Shown here one piece after another: positions 9,805 through 21,335 of a stretch of 64,000 nt of DNA; the stretch's first letter is position 1, and every line of letters starts with the position of its first letter. The notes below the pieces were generated by a model. That model did no database searches. It was not told where the DNA came from and was given only the letters and a program-made list of their open reading frames with translations. This DNA is from Chrysopilus asiliformis. Lineage: Eukaryota > Arthropoda > Insecta > Diptera > Rhagionidae. The translations under genes were made by a program, and so were the position numbers. The DNA is taken from assembly GCA_964034945.1 (NCBI GenBank), contig OZ035962.1, positions 33,011,943-33,075,942 of the forward strand. The letters are read 5' to 3'.

Positions 9805-9961
9805 TTCAAGTATTACAAATATTTACTTCCGTCCATATATGCAAAAAATATCAACAACGACTTGTTAAATTGAAAGCAGAAATTTAGAGATTAGAGCTAA
9901 AATGTGTCTCTGCTTCTGCTTCTGCCTCTGCTTCTCCCTCTGCCCAATTGGAATTCTCGCT
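9607..9961 (-). mobile_element. 355-bp Harbinger-type deletion derivative carrying a MADF start
   Basis: The ends AGGGAGAACTCCAATTG and, inverted, AGCGAGAATTCCAATTG are followed by GCAGAGG/AGAAGCAG words on both sides. Direct TTA copies flank it (9604-9606, 9962-9964), the 3-bp duplication typical of PIF/Harbinger. A minus-strand ORF inside begins like a MADF domain (separate entry). Confidence 0.75.
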
Positions 9962-10383
9962 TTAGTTATATGCGAATTTTCAGGGAAATCTTGAACTGTT
10001 CGGCCCACTTTTTCAATAAAACAAAACTTCCTCGATTTATAAATACAAAATATTATTAGTTTCACCATACCTTCACCATATGTGAAAAAATGACCACACT
10101 TTCAATAAGAGTGAAAAAATCTTCAGTTGCCGCTATTGGGGACATACGCAGGAATGTTGCGTGACTTGAGGCGCCGACTTACGTGCAGTTAATGATGGAA
10201 CCGTTTAAATAACGAAAATTGAAAATTCCCTTTGTTTGCGCATTTGTCAGGCTCAATTATTTAGGCGTTGAAAACAAAAACGGCTCCAGGTAAAACGTCG
10301 TTCATCTGTCGTCGCGACGCAATCAACGCTAAAAGTGTTAAGTGACAAAAAAAACACACCAAAGTGAATCCATTGACGTAATA

Positions 10384-10409
10384 ATGGCCAGTAAATGCGA
10401 TAAAGAAAG
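10384..10409 (+). CDS. candidate short first coding exon of a host gene
   Basis: The ATG at 10384 gives MASKCDKE and runs into AAAG|GTGAGA, a good donor, at 10410. The 120 bases before it (TCATCTGTCGTCGCGACGCA, then AAAGTGTTAAGTGAC and CACACCAAAGTGAA) look like a dipteran 5' leader and are less AT-rich than the surroundings. No following exon can be joined by eye, so this could be chance. Confidence 0.22.
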
Positions 10410-11785
10410 GTGAGAACGTGGGGATTTCATGAGCTGGAAACCCATTGCGGTCCATCGGAGACTGGGTCTGCTACTGAATCGAATTACTACTCGATGATCT
10501 TCTCTTCTTATGAGATTATTGAACTAAAGAAATGCTTTTATGTCGACATTTGGTCCGATTCGTAATCTTTAAACGTCTTACGATCATCAAAGAAGCACAG
10601 CACTCCGACAATAGGGGAATCGAAGGTAGCCATTAAGCACTGGGTAAACTTTTTTGAGGATGAATGAAGCGATGAAGTGACTATTTTTACGGGAAAATCA
10701 CTTCCCTCTTAGGTGGAAATCTTTTGCTTTTTTAAGCGCTGGCGATATTAGTAGGTACTTGAGCGAAAATTACACTTTCACTGAAATGGATATGAAAATT
10801 GTGATGTGATGTAATTAACTATTGGCAAAATTTTTTTTTTGATTAATTGATATTCCCGGTAAATATTGTTGATGATAATTTGATTGGGTCCATACCAAAT
10901 GTGTAAAATATGAACGAAAAATTCATCAACAAGACATTTAAAAAGCTTGCGTAAGATCGAGAGTGTTTACTAATAATTAGAAAGGGCGTTCCAAAATGTC
11001 GAAAATCTTATTCCAAGAGGGTAATGGAAATTTTGATCAAATACAAGGCAATCGCTATCAAATTGATATACACTCAAAAAATATCAAAAAAGGAACTGCA
11101 AAAAAAACAATGGATACACTAATTCTTTCAATTAAACTCTGATATGTAAGCTGTTTTCTTAATCTGCCAAGAATTAGCAGTTCTGTATTTTGTGGGTTCA
11201 CCCGTTCGGTACATGTTTTTTTCTATGGGGGTTAAAAATAATCTCTATACAAATTAATAATGTTTAAGCTATCAATATTCATTTAAAACAAAAAAAAAAT
11301 TAAAAATTTTTATTTTTTACAAATACGTCCACTGTAGTCCAGCTTTTTACTCAAAAAATCAAAATTGGGTCACAAATCCACTTAAAGATGGACTGAATAA
11401 GAATAGAGTGTTGAAAATAAATAAATAATAAGTCAATTCAAATTTTTAACTGCGTTGCCATATGGCATCAAAATACCGAATGGGTTAAGAACGATCGAGG
11501 TTAGTTCAGGTTTCGGTGGCACATTCTGAAAAAAATATAAGACGATTTTTCAAGACTCTTGGACGTTTTTTGACTTTTTCACTCTTTTACATTAAACCCA
11601 TTACAAAAATCGAAATCAGAACGGGGCCCGTACGACATATACCCATCGACTCAGTTCGATAAGTCCCAAACATGTAAATGGGCACATTTAGACCGGTGCT
11701 AAGTTCGCAGTTTTTCAATGTAGCATCGGTAATGGTCTAAGCCCTTTTCATGCTACTACAATTACCAAGGAGCAATCGAATTTTA
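10410..11785. other. no gene seen; one short V3 repeat fragment
   Basis: Unassigned DNA. About 11600-11690 matches the core of the V3 repeat (ACGGGGCCCGTACGACATAT, CGACTCAGTTCGATAAGTCC) found at 27170-27600 and 45880-46110. Confidence 0.45.
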
Positions 11786-11789
11786 ATTT

Positions 11790-12430
11790 TTAAAAAATCC
11801 AAATGTATAGGGGAGAGATAAAGGAGTGATCCGATTGGATTTTGATGTATGGAACGGTTATGTAAAATTACATTATAAACAGATTTTGCCTATATATTTT
11901 TTTCAATACGACTCACCTTTTTCGAGAAAATAAAAAATGTACTCAATTTGTATGGGGGAGGGGAGAAGGAGTGGTCCAACTGGATGTTGATGTATAGGTA
12001 AGTTATGTAAAATCATAACAAATTTCATCTTTATAAATTTTTTGATGCCATGCATAGTTTTCGAGAAAACAGGAAAAAAGTATTCCATTTGTATGGGAGA
12101 GGGGGACGAAGTGGTCCGATTGAAAACTGCAAAAAACTATTTCGATTGTATGGGGGAGGGGGAAGGAAAAGTCCAATATTGCCCGTTCAAAAGCTTAGCC
12201 TAGCCACTTACGAGAAACGCCATTATACAAAATTTTAAGTCTCGATCTCAATCCTTTCGAAAGTTATGGTGTTTACGGACATACAGACGGACGGACTTGC
12301 GGAAATCAAAATCTTTTGTCATCCCTAACACCCTGGTGTAGTTCATTTCTGTGTCTGATGATTGGTTCGATGCTATACAAACGGTATACTAAATCTGATA
12401 TACTACTCCTATATAATATATCAAATAGAG
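11790..12430 (+). repeat. V2 dispersed repeat, plus orientation
   Basis: This copy shows the V2 layout. Three to four tandem modules of about 120 bp each contain TTTGTATGGGGGAGGGG, an AGTGGTCCGATTGG-like word and TTTTGATGTATAG..AGTTATGTAAAATC. Then come GCCTAGCCACTTACGAGAAA, AAATTTTAAGTCTCGATCTC, a short ACAGACGGACGGACTTGC tract, CACCCTGGTGTAGTTCATTT and CAAACGGTATACTAAATC. Other copies are at 18890-19570, 50061-50175 and 56391-56914. No coding capacity is evident. The layout is shared with V1. Confidence 0.75.
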
Positions 12431-13315
12431 CATAAAAAATTAAAACAGATCAAAACAATCCCATGTTTCCCCACCCCTTCTACCATGTCACTATGCAGTT
12501 AAACAGTTACATCGAATATGGTTGCCAAATAATTTTGGCATTAATTTAAGCAAATTGCATTCAGTTTTAGCCACAACGAAGGGATAAAATCTAAAATCCT
12601 GAAATTTATTATTCAACCATAACAAGTTCCTCTACTGCATGCACAACGCCACGCTTACAGAGGAATAGTTATGAGTTCAATTCACTCTTGTAACGCGACT
12701 CGTCGTCACCATTCCTCTGGTTGTCAGCAACCATAATATATACTTAATAGAAACAAATTCAACTAAGCTAGGCCAAACCGATAGCAAGGCAAGAAACCAT
12801 CAAATCCAACGACCATTGGACAAATATTTACATTTACAAGGTGTCGAATCGTTATTTTTAGTTTCGACACATTGCAGCACTGCAGACATTTTGGCATTTT
12901 GAACATTGTCCACTGCAGAACAATAATTGTCGATAAATATCAGTCGGCCATCAAGGATATCCCTCTTTAAAACGCTACCTAATGAATCTACACTGAACGG
13001 AAAATCAAAATAACAAAAAACAACATGTTAAATATTAATAATTTTGTCTTATTAATTTCATAATTTTTTGTAGAAACAACAAAATTTTGTTAATGAAATA
13101 AAAGTTTATCGCTTGGTTTGATTTTATCAATAAGACAATTTCATTTTGTTGGTTCTATAAAATTTGGTTTGGCATTTTTATAAAATTTGGTTATAATTAT
13201 ACAAATTTATCCCCGAAAACCACCTATATGTAAAAGTATTTTATTAAAAAAAAGGTCACAAGTGAGAAATTTCCTTTTTTGTTAATCCAACAACGAGAGT
13301 TTTGTTAACTGGTAT
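12431..13315. other. no gene seen; TTGTTA-rich tract at the right
   Basis: 12431-12990 shows nothing I can assign. From about 12993 (CACTGAACGGAAAATC) to 13310 there are repeated AACAAAATTTTGTTAA-type words like the subterminal words of the 15510-16957 element, so this may be a fragment of a related CACTA-type element. Confidence 0.35.
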
Positions 13316-13923
13316 TTAACACATTGACTATCATTTTTGATAGCCAGTGAAAATTGGCATTATGATTCATGAGCGGCCAAGGCTATCATTTTCGATAGCT
13401 GGGTCTACAATCTAGGGTAAAGTCGGGTGATATGGCACTTTAGGTGATATGGCACCCTTTCAAATTCTCCCATTGGCAACACTAGAATCAAAATCATTCT
13501 CCAAGAACTTAGTTCAGTTTCTCCAATAAGGCCGAAGTGTGAAGACCGCGAAACAAAAGCTCTTTTCATTTTGTTTTTGTGTGACAGAACAGGAAAAAAA
13601 AGTTGAAATTTTAGACGAACTACTTTTTGTTGTTTTTTGAGTGGCTGAATTTTGGTAAGTACAGTTGGAGCAAGTTTACCGTTCACAAACCAAAACAAGC
13701 AGAATCTGATGTGTTTTCGTTTGTGTGTATGAAACAGACTTGATTGAGCGCGAGATTTCAGTAAAATATGAAAATCATTGGCGATGTGTGAAAGGAGAAA
13801 TGGCACCTTTTTTCTGAGGTGATATGGAACGGGTGCCAAACCCGAGAAAACAAAAGGCTCCAATCCTTACTTCCTCAGAAAACGTAACTAATCAAAAAAA
13901 AATCAATTACGAAAGAACGAGCG

Positions 13924-15257
13924 ATGGTAGATGAAACCACATCTGAAGAAGAAAATATTGCATTACAAGACGACTCCGATAGGTTTGAAGATTTTGAGGA
14001 AAACATTTGCACTGGATGTGGTGAAGACTATGCTAAGACCACTAAACCCGACGAGTGGGTTAAATGCATTGTTTGCCATTTGTGGTCCCATCCCAAGTAA
14101 CCTTATAGGTCGTAAAATGGACACTTCGTCTTCAAAGGCGTCCCTATTGGTCGTAATGCCCACGACTTTGTCGACACTAGGTCGAACTATCGTCGACCTA
14201 TCGTCGACAGTGGGGAAGGTCCGCCGGACCACGAAGTGCCCTATTTCACGCCCTATAAGGCATCACGACTTTGAAGGCCAAAATAGGGCCTTGTTTTACC
14301 ATGACGAAATATTTTTTTGACATTTCATCTGGCGACATTATTTGTCTTTCTCTATTCTATAGGCCGCATGAGGAGAGAAAGATAAGACAAGAATCATAAA
14401 GTTTAATGGATATATTTTGTGGAAAAAAACGTTCAAAATAATTTCATACGGTGATGTTAAGGTTTTTTGTGGATTTTATTGTCACCATTCACATGCGATT
14501 TAAAGTTTACGTAGAAAGTGGTTTTGCCAGGAGCTCTATTTAAGTGGGCCGTAGCAATTCTCGATTTTAGTGATATAATTTGAAAATTATTTATTCAAAG
14601 AATTTTCTTTTTTATTCGATTTTAATAAAATTCTTGTAAAAATAAAGTTATGTTGTGTACCCAAACACAAAAAATTACTTTTTATTCGATGTTTTTCCAT
14701 ATTGTGCTTTAAAAACAGATTTTAAATTTTCAGTAGGAATGTTTTTTTTTTCATTTCAATGAACGTCATGGCGGCTCGCGCCGTGAAGGCTAGAAGCATA
14801 TTCGAAGTATGCTAGAAACAAGCTCGAAGCAGATATTCATCTGCGCATGCTCCAAGCATTCTCAAATAGGGCATTGGAGTGTTCTCAAAGGCATTATGCC
14901 CTATAAGACATTTCGTGGACGAAAGGTGGAAGGTTGGTCTTATAAGGCAGGACGACTATGAAGGCGTCTGGAGGACACTACGACCATGAAAGCCAAAACA
15001 AGGCATTCGATCATTAAGACTATCAGGGCATATATTTAGGTCACTCGGACCGCTTGACGACCACTGCAAATGCCTTGAAAGGCATCACGCCTTATAAGGC
15101 GGATTCGCTGGTTTTGGTGTGGTCGTAACGACCAATTTTAAGACACCACGCCCTAATCCAAGTCATTATGCCTTATCTGGTTGCTTGGGATGACTCATGC
15201 ACATCATTTGTCAACACTTGCAACTCGTGTGGCAAAAAGGACTTAAAAAACAAGTAG
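13924..15257 (+). pseudogene. PHD-finger C-terminal fragment of a pogo/jerky-type transposase, split by an insertion
   Basis: Segment one, 13924-14091, starts MVDETTSEEENIALQD and enters a zinc finger: ICTGCGED, EWVKCIVCHLWSH. Segment two, 15192-15257, continues in the same frame, DSCTSFVNTCNSCGKK, to a TAG stop. Without the 14092-15191 interval (insertion plus one AT copy) the cysteines and histidine fall in C4-H-C3 PHD order: C-x2-C, W-x2-C-x2-C, W-x-H-x2-C, C-x2-C. Insect pogo-type (DDE_1) transposases often end with such a finger. The start codon is simply the first ATG in the surviving piece. No catalytic domain remains, so it is not functional as a transposase. Confidence 0.72.
14092..15189. 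mobile_element. 1.1-kb insertion with CCCAAG ends inside the PHD finger
   Basis: It begins CCCAAGTAACCTTATAGG and ends, inverted, CCCAAGCAACCAGATAAGG. AT flanks both ends (14090-14091, 15190-15191), and removing the insertion with one AT restores the PHD reading frame exactly. The outer 250-350 bases on each side are full of AAGGC, GTCGT and TATAAGGC words in both orientations; the middle is AT-rich. No ORF with a recognisable domain. The superfamily is unknown to me. Confidence 0.75.
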
Positions 15258-15509
15258 GGTGCCATATCACCTAAGGTAGGGTGCCGTATCCCCTACACTT
15301 TTGGGGGATATGGTTTTTTCAATGAATTTATATTTTGTTAAAATTTTTACTTTTTTAGGAGTGAAATCCTATTTATTTTTTATTTTTGTTTTACTAGTTG
15401 ATTTTAAGAATAAAAACGTTTTTGTTTGAATCAAAAATCTCTTTTACTTTTTGGGTTATGCCGATTTAAAAAAAAGGGTGCCATATCACCCGACTTTACC
15501 CTACATGCA

Positions 15510-16957
15510 CACCCAGAGAAAAATCTTAGTAAAATCTTAGTAAAATTAACAAAAGACTTTGTGTTGAACTTTAACACAAGAAAAAATGTATAGATAACAG
15601 AAGTTCTGTTCTCCGAACGAAAAATTGTGTTATTCTAATAACATAGAATATGTAGGATTTACGTACATACATGTGCAGCCAACAAAAGTGCTTGTGTTAA
15701 ATTTTTACCCAAAGAAATCGTATATCGAAAATAAGTTGTGTAGTAACAACACAAAAGGTTGTGAAAATTACAAATATCGTTTGTTGTTGATACCTACACC
15801 CAGAGAAAAATCTTAGTAAGATCTACAAAAGATTTTGTGTTGAACTTTAACACAAAAAAAGCGTATAGATAACAGAAGTTCTGTTCTCCGAACGAAAAAT
15901 TGTGTTATTCTAATAACATAGAATATGTAGGATTTACGTACATACATGTGCAACCAACAAAAGTGCTTGTGTTAAATTTTTACCCAAAGAAATCGTATAT
16001 CGAAAATAAGTTGTGTAGTAACAACACATAAGGTTGTGAAAATTACAAATATCGTTTGTTGTTGATACAAATAATCAAAAACATGAAGAAGCTCTCTGTT
16101 ACATATTATCTATGTATCTATAACACAATTCCGAGTAAAGCTAACAAAACTTCACGTAATAATTCAAGTCGATTTTTTTTCTTCTATTATAATTCACACG
16201 TGGTTTGCAAACTCGGAGTTTATATAGCTTGAACCTGCCTAAAATTTGGGAGCCGTTACAACTTTTTTATATGAATGACTGCTATATTTGGCCACTATGC
16301 CCTTTTTTCCCATATGCCCTTTTATGCCCTTTTTTCCCATATGCCCTTTTATGCCTTTTTTTCCCTTTTTTCCCACTGGAGCATGCGATTTTGGTGGAAC
16401 GGTTCCTATATGTTTTTTCCGTGTATGAAAGACATATTTTATGTGTAAAACTAACACAGATTTTATGCTAGTTTCCACACGGTATAAATGTAAAAGCAAC
16501 AAAATTTGACGTAGTATTAACGTAGTGATTATATGTAATGTGAACCAAAAATTTGTTCATTACACGTCTGGGTTGTGTACGTTGAACACAGTGTTTTCTT
16601 CAATGTTACTGAAAATCTTGTTCACATAACACAAAATTCTGTACAACAAACCTACTTTTGTGTTGAAACAACAAACATTACAGAAAAGTTGCAAGGTAAA
16701 ATTGACGTAAGAATTTTTGTTAAGACAACACAAAATTTTGTTAAGAGCAATATAACAGAAGTTGTGTTGAGTTTACGTATTGTTTTTGTTAAGATAACAT
16801 AGATTTTTCAGTAACCATCTGAAAAACGTGACAACGTAAAATTAACAAACTCAATTTTGTTAGGAAAACACAAAGTTGTGTTGGACGTATATTGACGCTA
16901 TATTTGTTAATTATACGTAGCATTTTCGTCAGATTGAATGAGATTTTTCTCTGGGTG
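15510..16957. mobile_element. non-autonomous CACTA-like element (CACCCAGAGAAA ends)
   Basis: The left end CACCCAGAGAAAAATCTTAG and inverted right end CACCCAGAGAAAAATCTCAT share 17 bases and are flanked by CA (15508-15509, 16958-16959), a 2-bp duplication as in the large CACTA element, whose end is CACTCAGAGAAA. The first about 285 bases are duplicated in tandem (15510-15793 and 15797-16070, more than 95% alike by eye). The rest is packed with ACACAAAA/TTTTGTTA words in both orientations, a subterminal-repeat style. Bases 16290-16380 hold a short CCCTTTTTTCCCATATG tandem. There is no coding sequence; any movement would need transposase from elsewhere. Confidence 0.75.
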
Positions 16958-17060
16958 CATACATACATACATTCATACATACGTACATTCTACATACGTC
17001 TACATGTATTGGCATCTCCCTTACATTTTTGCAAAATTGGTCTGGCAGTCAACGTGTTAA

Positions 17061-18885
17061 TAACGCTTTTGTTACATTAACGTGTATTTTGTCGATATGA
17101 GCACAAATCATTTTGAGTGTAAACGAAGCTCTTCAACAGCACGTTTCACCTAGAGGTCCATTAATTCTATAGCACTAAATTATCATCTCACATGATACGA
17201 AACTCTCGTAAACAACGTTGTGGACGTTAAAACAATTCGAATATAGCATGAAATCTTTGACGCCGCAACAATTCGAAATCATGGCATCAGAACATCAGAT
17301 ATTTCCTTCTCCAGAAAAAGAAACACCCTTCATGGACGATCCGTTTTGCCAATTGTAGCCAATACCAACGTTTTATGTCGGTCGGTTTGGTTCCCAAGCA
17401 ACACCTCCAAGTTAAGTTGAGACCAATATTTCGCACCTGACATCTAGACTTTGCAAAATTTATGTTCCACATGAGTTTTTGTCAAAAAACCGAAGTCATA
17501 TTGGACTTTGTTAAATCGTTCCCAATTTGATAATGCCACCACCACCTCTCACGCTCCGTGGCCATGCCATGCCCTCCGTGGATACGTATCTCACCCAAAG
17601 ATGGTGAATAACATTTCTATAGGATTTTCTGGTTTATTTTCAATTTTTCTAGATTTTTTTTGTCATTGCTTACAGAGTTCTTATGGAGCAAAGTTTGCAT
17701 AAACGCGTCAGAACCTTCAGTAGAAAAAATAACCGAAGAGCCAACGACATAAAAAGAATAATTTTAAAATGGAAAAATACAAATAACAATAAAAGTGAAT
17801 TGGTTTATATTCATCGCATATGCTATATAATAGTGGTATGTAGAACGTGTGCTAAACATTTTCGAACATATATTCTCAGAGTCATGCTTGATATTCGGTT
17901 CGTTCTCGTTTGTCGTATAGAAAAATTTGCATAACAACATTTTTCCATAACAAACCGAAAATGCCGCGGTCTCGAAAAGATGCAAAACGATGAAATAGCA
18001 TAGAAACGAAACGAAACGAACGAGTTGACAATTTATTTTACTTGCCTTGGCAAAGGATAAACTGAACTGTGCCTTGGATGTTGAATGCCTTCGCTTGTTT
18101 GGAGTACGTAATGTTGCCTTATTTTTGTTTAATCCAAGAAGCTCAATTGTGGACAATTTCAGATTCGAAAATGAACATAAAGATGTAGGCCAATGGCTGT
18201 ATAAGAGAAAAGTATATAATATAAATTTTTTAATCAAACAACGACATGTGGATGCACTACTAGATATCTAGCCTTAAGCTAGACAATCACACTAAATCAA
18301 CAAGGTGCCAAAAGTCATCTACAAACAGAGCGAAATCTTTTAATAATTGTACGACTCTCGATTAGAACTGTTAACTTTGCGAACAAACTGATTGTTGTCA
18401 AATCCTTTTCCACAAATCTACATGTACATGTGAACTAAAAAAAATCCGTTGAAATCCCTTTTAAATGGCAAAAGAAAATTATGGACAAAAAAGACATTAC
18501 TTCGAAAAAACACCGATAGGTCGGAACTCTTTGAAGTCTATTTTTTTGTTATTTCTCAAAGAGCTGCAATGTTTAATTTTTCGTGAAAAAATTACAAATT
18601 GGACTAAGAAAATTTTAAAACAGTGTAGGTAAGTACCAGATCCAAAAAGACACCCTAAGCAAATTTTTTTACTGAAAAATGCTAAACGAATGAGAATTTC
18701 AACGTAACTAAAGTAGTTGTTGAGGAAGTACAATATGTGGAATTTTTTAGTTTCCTTCATGAACATATGGCAATAAGACACGTCACAGGTGGACAATATC
18801 AAATATCAGATTAAAATCCTGGCAGGAGGACTTTTTACGGTTGGCAGCGTTCAATTGAATTAAATTTGAGTTGAAAGGACAGGTG
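17061..18885. other. no gene supported
   Basis: Short ORFs occur on both strands but show no recognisable domain or splice pattern. A CATACATACATTCATAC tract (16958-16985) lies just to the left. An AACGAAACGAAACGAACGA tract occurs near 18005. Nothing else stands out. Confidence 0.4.
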
Positions 18886-18889
18886 AGAA

Positions 18890-19570
18890 CAATCGGCGTT
18901 TTTCTACTCTCATATGATATATCATATTAGTATATGAGTATATTAGATTTTGTATACCGTCTGTAACGCATCGAACCAATGGTCGGACACTAAAATCAAC
19001 TACACCAAGGTATTTGGTATGACAAAAGATTTTGATTTTCACATGTCCGTCCATCTGTATGTCTGTTGGTGTACACCATAGCTTTCAAAAGGATTGAGCT
19101 AGACTCTTGAATTTTTGTATAGTTGCACTTCTCGTAAGTGGCTAGGCTAAGTTCTTGAACAGGCAAAATTGGATCATTCCTTCCCCCTCCCCTATACAAA
19201 CGAAATAGTTTTTTACAATTCCCTCGAAAACGGTTAGTCATATTGACAAATTTACAAAGGTAAAATCATATCCTATACATGATTTTGCATAACTTATCTG
19301 TACATCAATCACTTCTTCCCCCTCCTCCATACAAATTGAATACTTCTTTTTCTCGAAAATGGTGCGTAATATCGAAAAATTTATAAAGACAAAATGTGTT
19401 TTAAATATAATTTTACATAGTTCCATACATCAAAATCCAATCGGAACACTCCTTTCCCTCTCCTTTCCCTCTCCTTTCCCTCTTCTTTCCCTCTCCTTTC
19501 CCTCTCCTTTCCATCTCCTTTCCCTTTCCTTTCCCTCTCTTTATACAAATGGATTTTTTTAAAATATTTT
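18890..19570 (-). repeat. V2 dispersed repeat, minus orientation
   Basis: An inverted copy of the layout at 11790-12430: TATACCGTCTGTAACGCATC, CTACACCAAGGTATTTGG, a reduced CCGTCCATCTGTATGTCTG tract, GAGCTAGACTCTTGAATTTT, CTCGTAAGTGGCTAGGC and then G-poor/C-rich modules (TTCCCCCTCCCC..). The C-rich side has expanded into the minisatellite at 19448-19538. Confidence 0.7.
19448..19538. repeat. 11-bp minisatellite (TCCTTTCCCTC)n
   Basis: About eight tandem units of TCCTTTCCCTC with single substitutions. They lie where other V2 copies have a single GGGGAGGGG module on the other strand, so the array appears to be a local expansion inside V2. Confidence 0.85.
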
Positions 19571-20454
19571 GTCTGTCAGCATATAGAGTATTTGACGATT
19601 ATCCCATGGATATTGTAGCTTTTCTTTTTTTTTACTATTTCAGAGGTTGCCTGTAATTATGAATTGGGTAAAATTATTAAAACCTCTCGGATTGAAGAAT
19701 GTCGAATTTTTTATTTCTGATATTTTAACTACGCATATTGCACATTTCTGTATGTAAAAACATACATTCTTTAATCTTTTAAATAACATGTCATTTCAAA
19801 CTTTTTTTGCATGTACAATCAAAAAAGTTGAAATATGGCCTATAATAATGTTTACGGAAAAGAACAATTTAACTGTAAGAAATCCTTTACGACAATCTTC
19901 ATTCTATCAACCGCGAAATAAAAACGATCTCATTTGATCAACCACAAAGTAAAAACTGATAGGGTAAGGTACGGATAAACGCCCACCGCACATTTCGGAA
20001 TAATGCTTTGAAATCCCCCTTTTTTAAAAATACCCATATAATTTTAAATCTATAGGCAAGTGTTTCAATATTCAACTATAACCCTGTCCAATTTTAGCAC
20101 CATGGAGCGAATAGGAAAAGAATACTGAAGAAAGTTAAAAGGATCGAATTTTGGTAGGAATAGATGCTTCATATGGATTGATGCTTCACCTGGCTTGATG
20201 CTTCAGTAGGTACGGATACATGCCCTTTGGCTGAACGAATAAAAATAAGTATAATTTATTAAAAAATAATAAATCTTTGAGCACAATTTAAGAATATTAG
20301 AATGAACACAACACAACAATGTGGAAAATAGAAATTCTGCAAATGTTGAATTCTTCGAGTATAAAAACAAAATTTGTCCGAAGCGAACCAAAAACTAATA
20401 AGTTTTGAAAAACCAATTACTATAATTTTTTTACTGGTTCGGTTCATATATCTA
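19571..20454. other. no gene seen; one end of a pogo-like family
   Basis: At about 19970 TAGGGTAAGGTACGGATAAA begins a terminus like the one ending near 33053 (inverted: TAGGGTAAGGTATGGATAGA). Near 20208 GGTACGGATACATGCCC is an internal or opposite-end remnant. The remainder is AT-rich without features. Confidence 0.4.
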
Positions 20455-20456
20455 TA

Positions 20457-20702
20457 CCCCAGAGGTAAACTGTCGTAACTGACATTTTGGAAATTTTACA
20501 GGAGAGCCATTTTTAGTTCGGAATTGCAAACTTTTTATTGTGTATGATTTTCGGTAATTATTGAAACTTTTGTAGTTTATTTTATTTTAGGACATTGTTT
20601 AAACAAAATATTAGTTGATATAATATATACGTCCCCACAATGTAGTTACAACAATAACCCGAAAATCGCGGTTTTGGCAGTTACGACAGTTTACCTCTGG
20701 GG
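20457..20702. mobile_element. 246-bp MITE with TIR CCCCAGAGGTAAACTG
   Basis: Perfect inverted ends of 24 bases starting CCCCAGAGGTAAACTGTCGT, flanked by TA at 20455-20456 and 20703-20704. The size and TA duplication fit a Tc1/mariner or pogo-type MITE. Perfect ends suggest a recent insertion. Confidence 0.85.
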
Positions 20703-21335
20703 TAACAGATATGAATTTTTAGGATTGAAAAATAGTTTTAACTTTCTTTCCACGATTAGATTTAGTGCCTGGAACTTTTCTTACGCTCATCTAGTACCAA
20801 AAAAAACATTTTGCATGCCCTTTATCTCAAAAAATGTGACTAACATGATCTGGAAACGCAAAGAACAGTTTTATTTAGGAACCAAAATCACTGAACCAGT
20901 CAAGTTTTAGTGAACCAAATTGTTTGGTTTTGGTTCACTACAACTCTAAATCTTTAATGGTTCAATGGTTTTTTTAAGTGAACTACACTAGTTGAACTAG
21001 ACAATGATTTTTTTTAAATTTTGTTTCATCAAAAAGCATTTCAAGGTTTACTAATTTTTTAAAATCGTAAATGCAAAGTAAAATTATTCAAAATGCTATA
21101 TCAATTACAAATATTCAGACCATTATTTATTACAAATATTTAGACAATCTAATGAAATTTAATATTTTTTATTATAAAAAAATACATTTTCGTCGCGACA
21201 CAACCTTAAACCAAAATCGAACTACACTCAGAAAACTTTAGGATCGCATGTCTGCTAATGAGCAAAGGCAATAAATATTTTTGGAAAAACTTTAAACTAC
21301 CTTAAATATTTTACTGATACTTCCGTCCTCAGTAC

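Larger units (their letters stand above)
13415..15501 (+). mobile_element. pogo-like deletion derivative with TIR GGGTAAAGTCGGGTGATATG
   Basis: The inverted termini match over about 24 bases (GGGTAAAGTCGGGTGATATG then GCAC) and are flanked by TA (13413-13414, 15502-15503). Related GGTGATATGGCACC words repeat inside near 13440 and 15250-15310. The only coding remnant is the C-terminal PHD-type finger (13924-15257), itself split by a 1.1-kb insertion. The DDE core has been deleted. Confidence 0.75.
13320..17056. mobile_element. possible piggyBac-type element, 3.7 kb, filled with nested insertions
   Basis: Left TTAA (13316-13319) is followed by CACATTGACTATCATTTTTG. Right, inverted, CACGTTGACTGCCAG is followed by TTAA (17057-17060). 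The first nine bases match with one mismatch and both lie against TTAA. Almost all of the interior is accounted for by the pogo-like element 13415-15501 and the CACTA-like element 15510-16957, so the original element would be only about 190 bp. Short termini make chance pairing possible. Confidence 0.5.

Noticed and set aside
10261..10455. 64-residue minus-strand frame
   Set aside because: Antisense to a leader-like segment; composition is not protein-like and no splice context is seen.
13405..13863. 152-residue minus-strand frame
   Set aside because: It begins at the terminal repeat of the pogo-like element and reads back through non-coding terminal words. The real coding remnant is on the plus strand at 13924.
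16205..16502. Opposed frames rich in CPFFPYAL / KKGIKGHMG
   Set aside because: Products of a short tandem repeat in the non-autonomous CACTA-like element.
17683..18271. Candidate exons on both strands
   Set aside because: Overlapping frames on opposite strands, no domain, no consistent splice sites.
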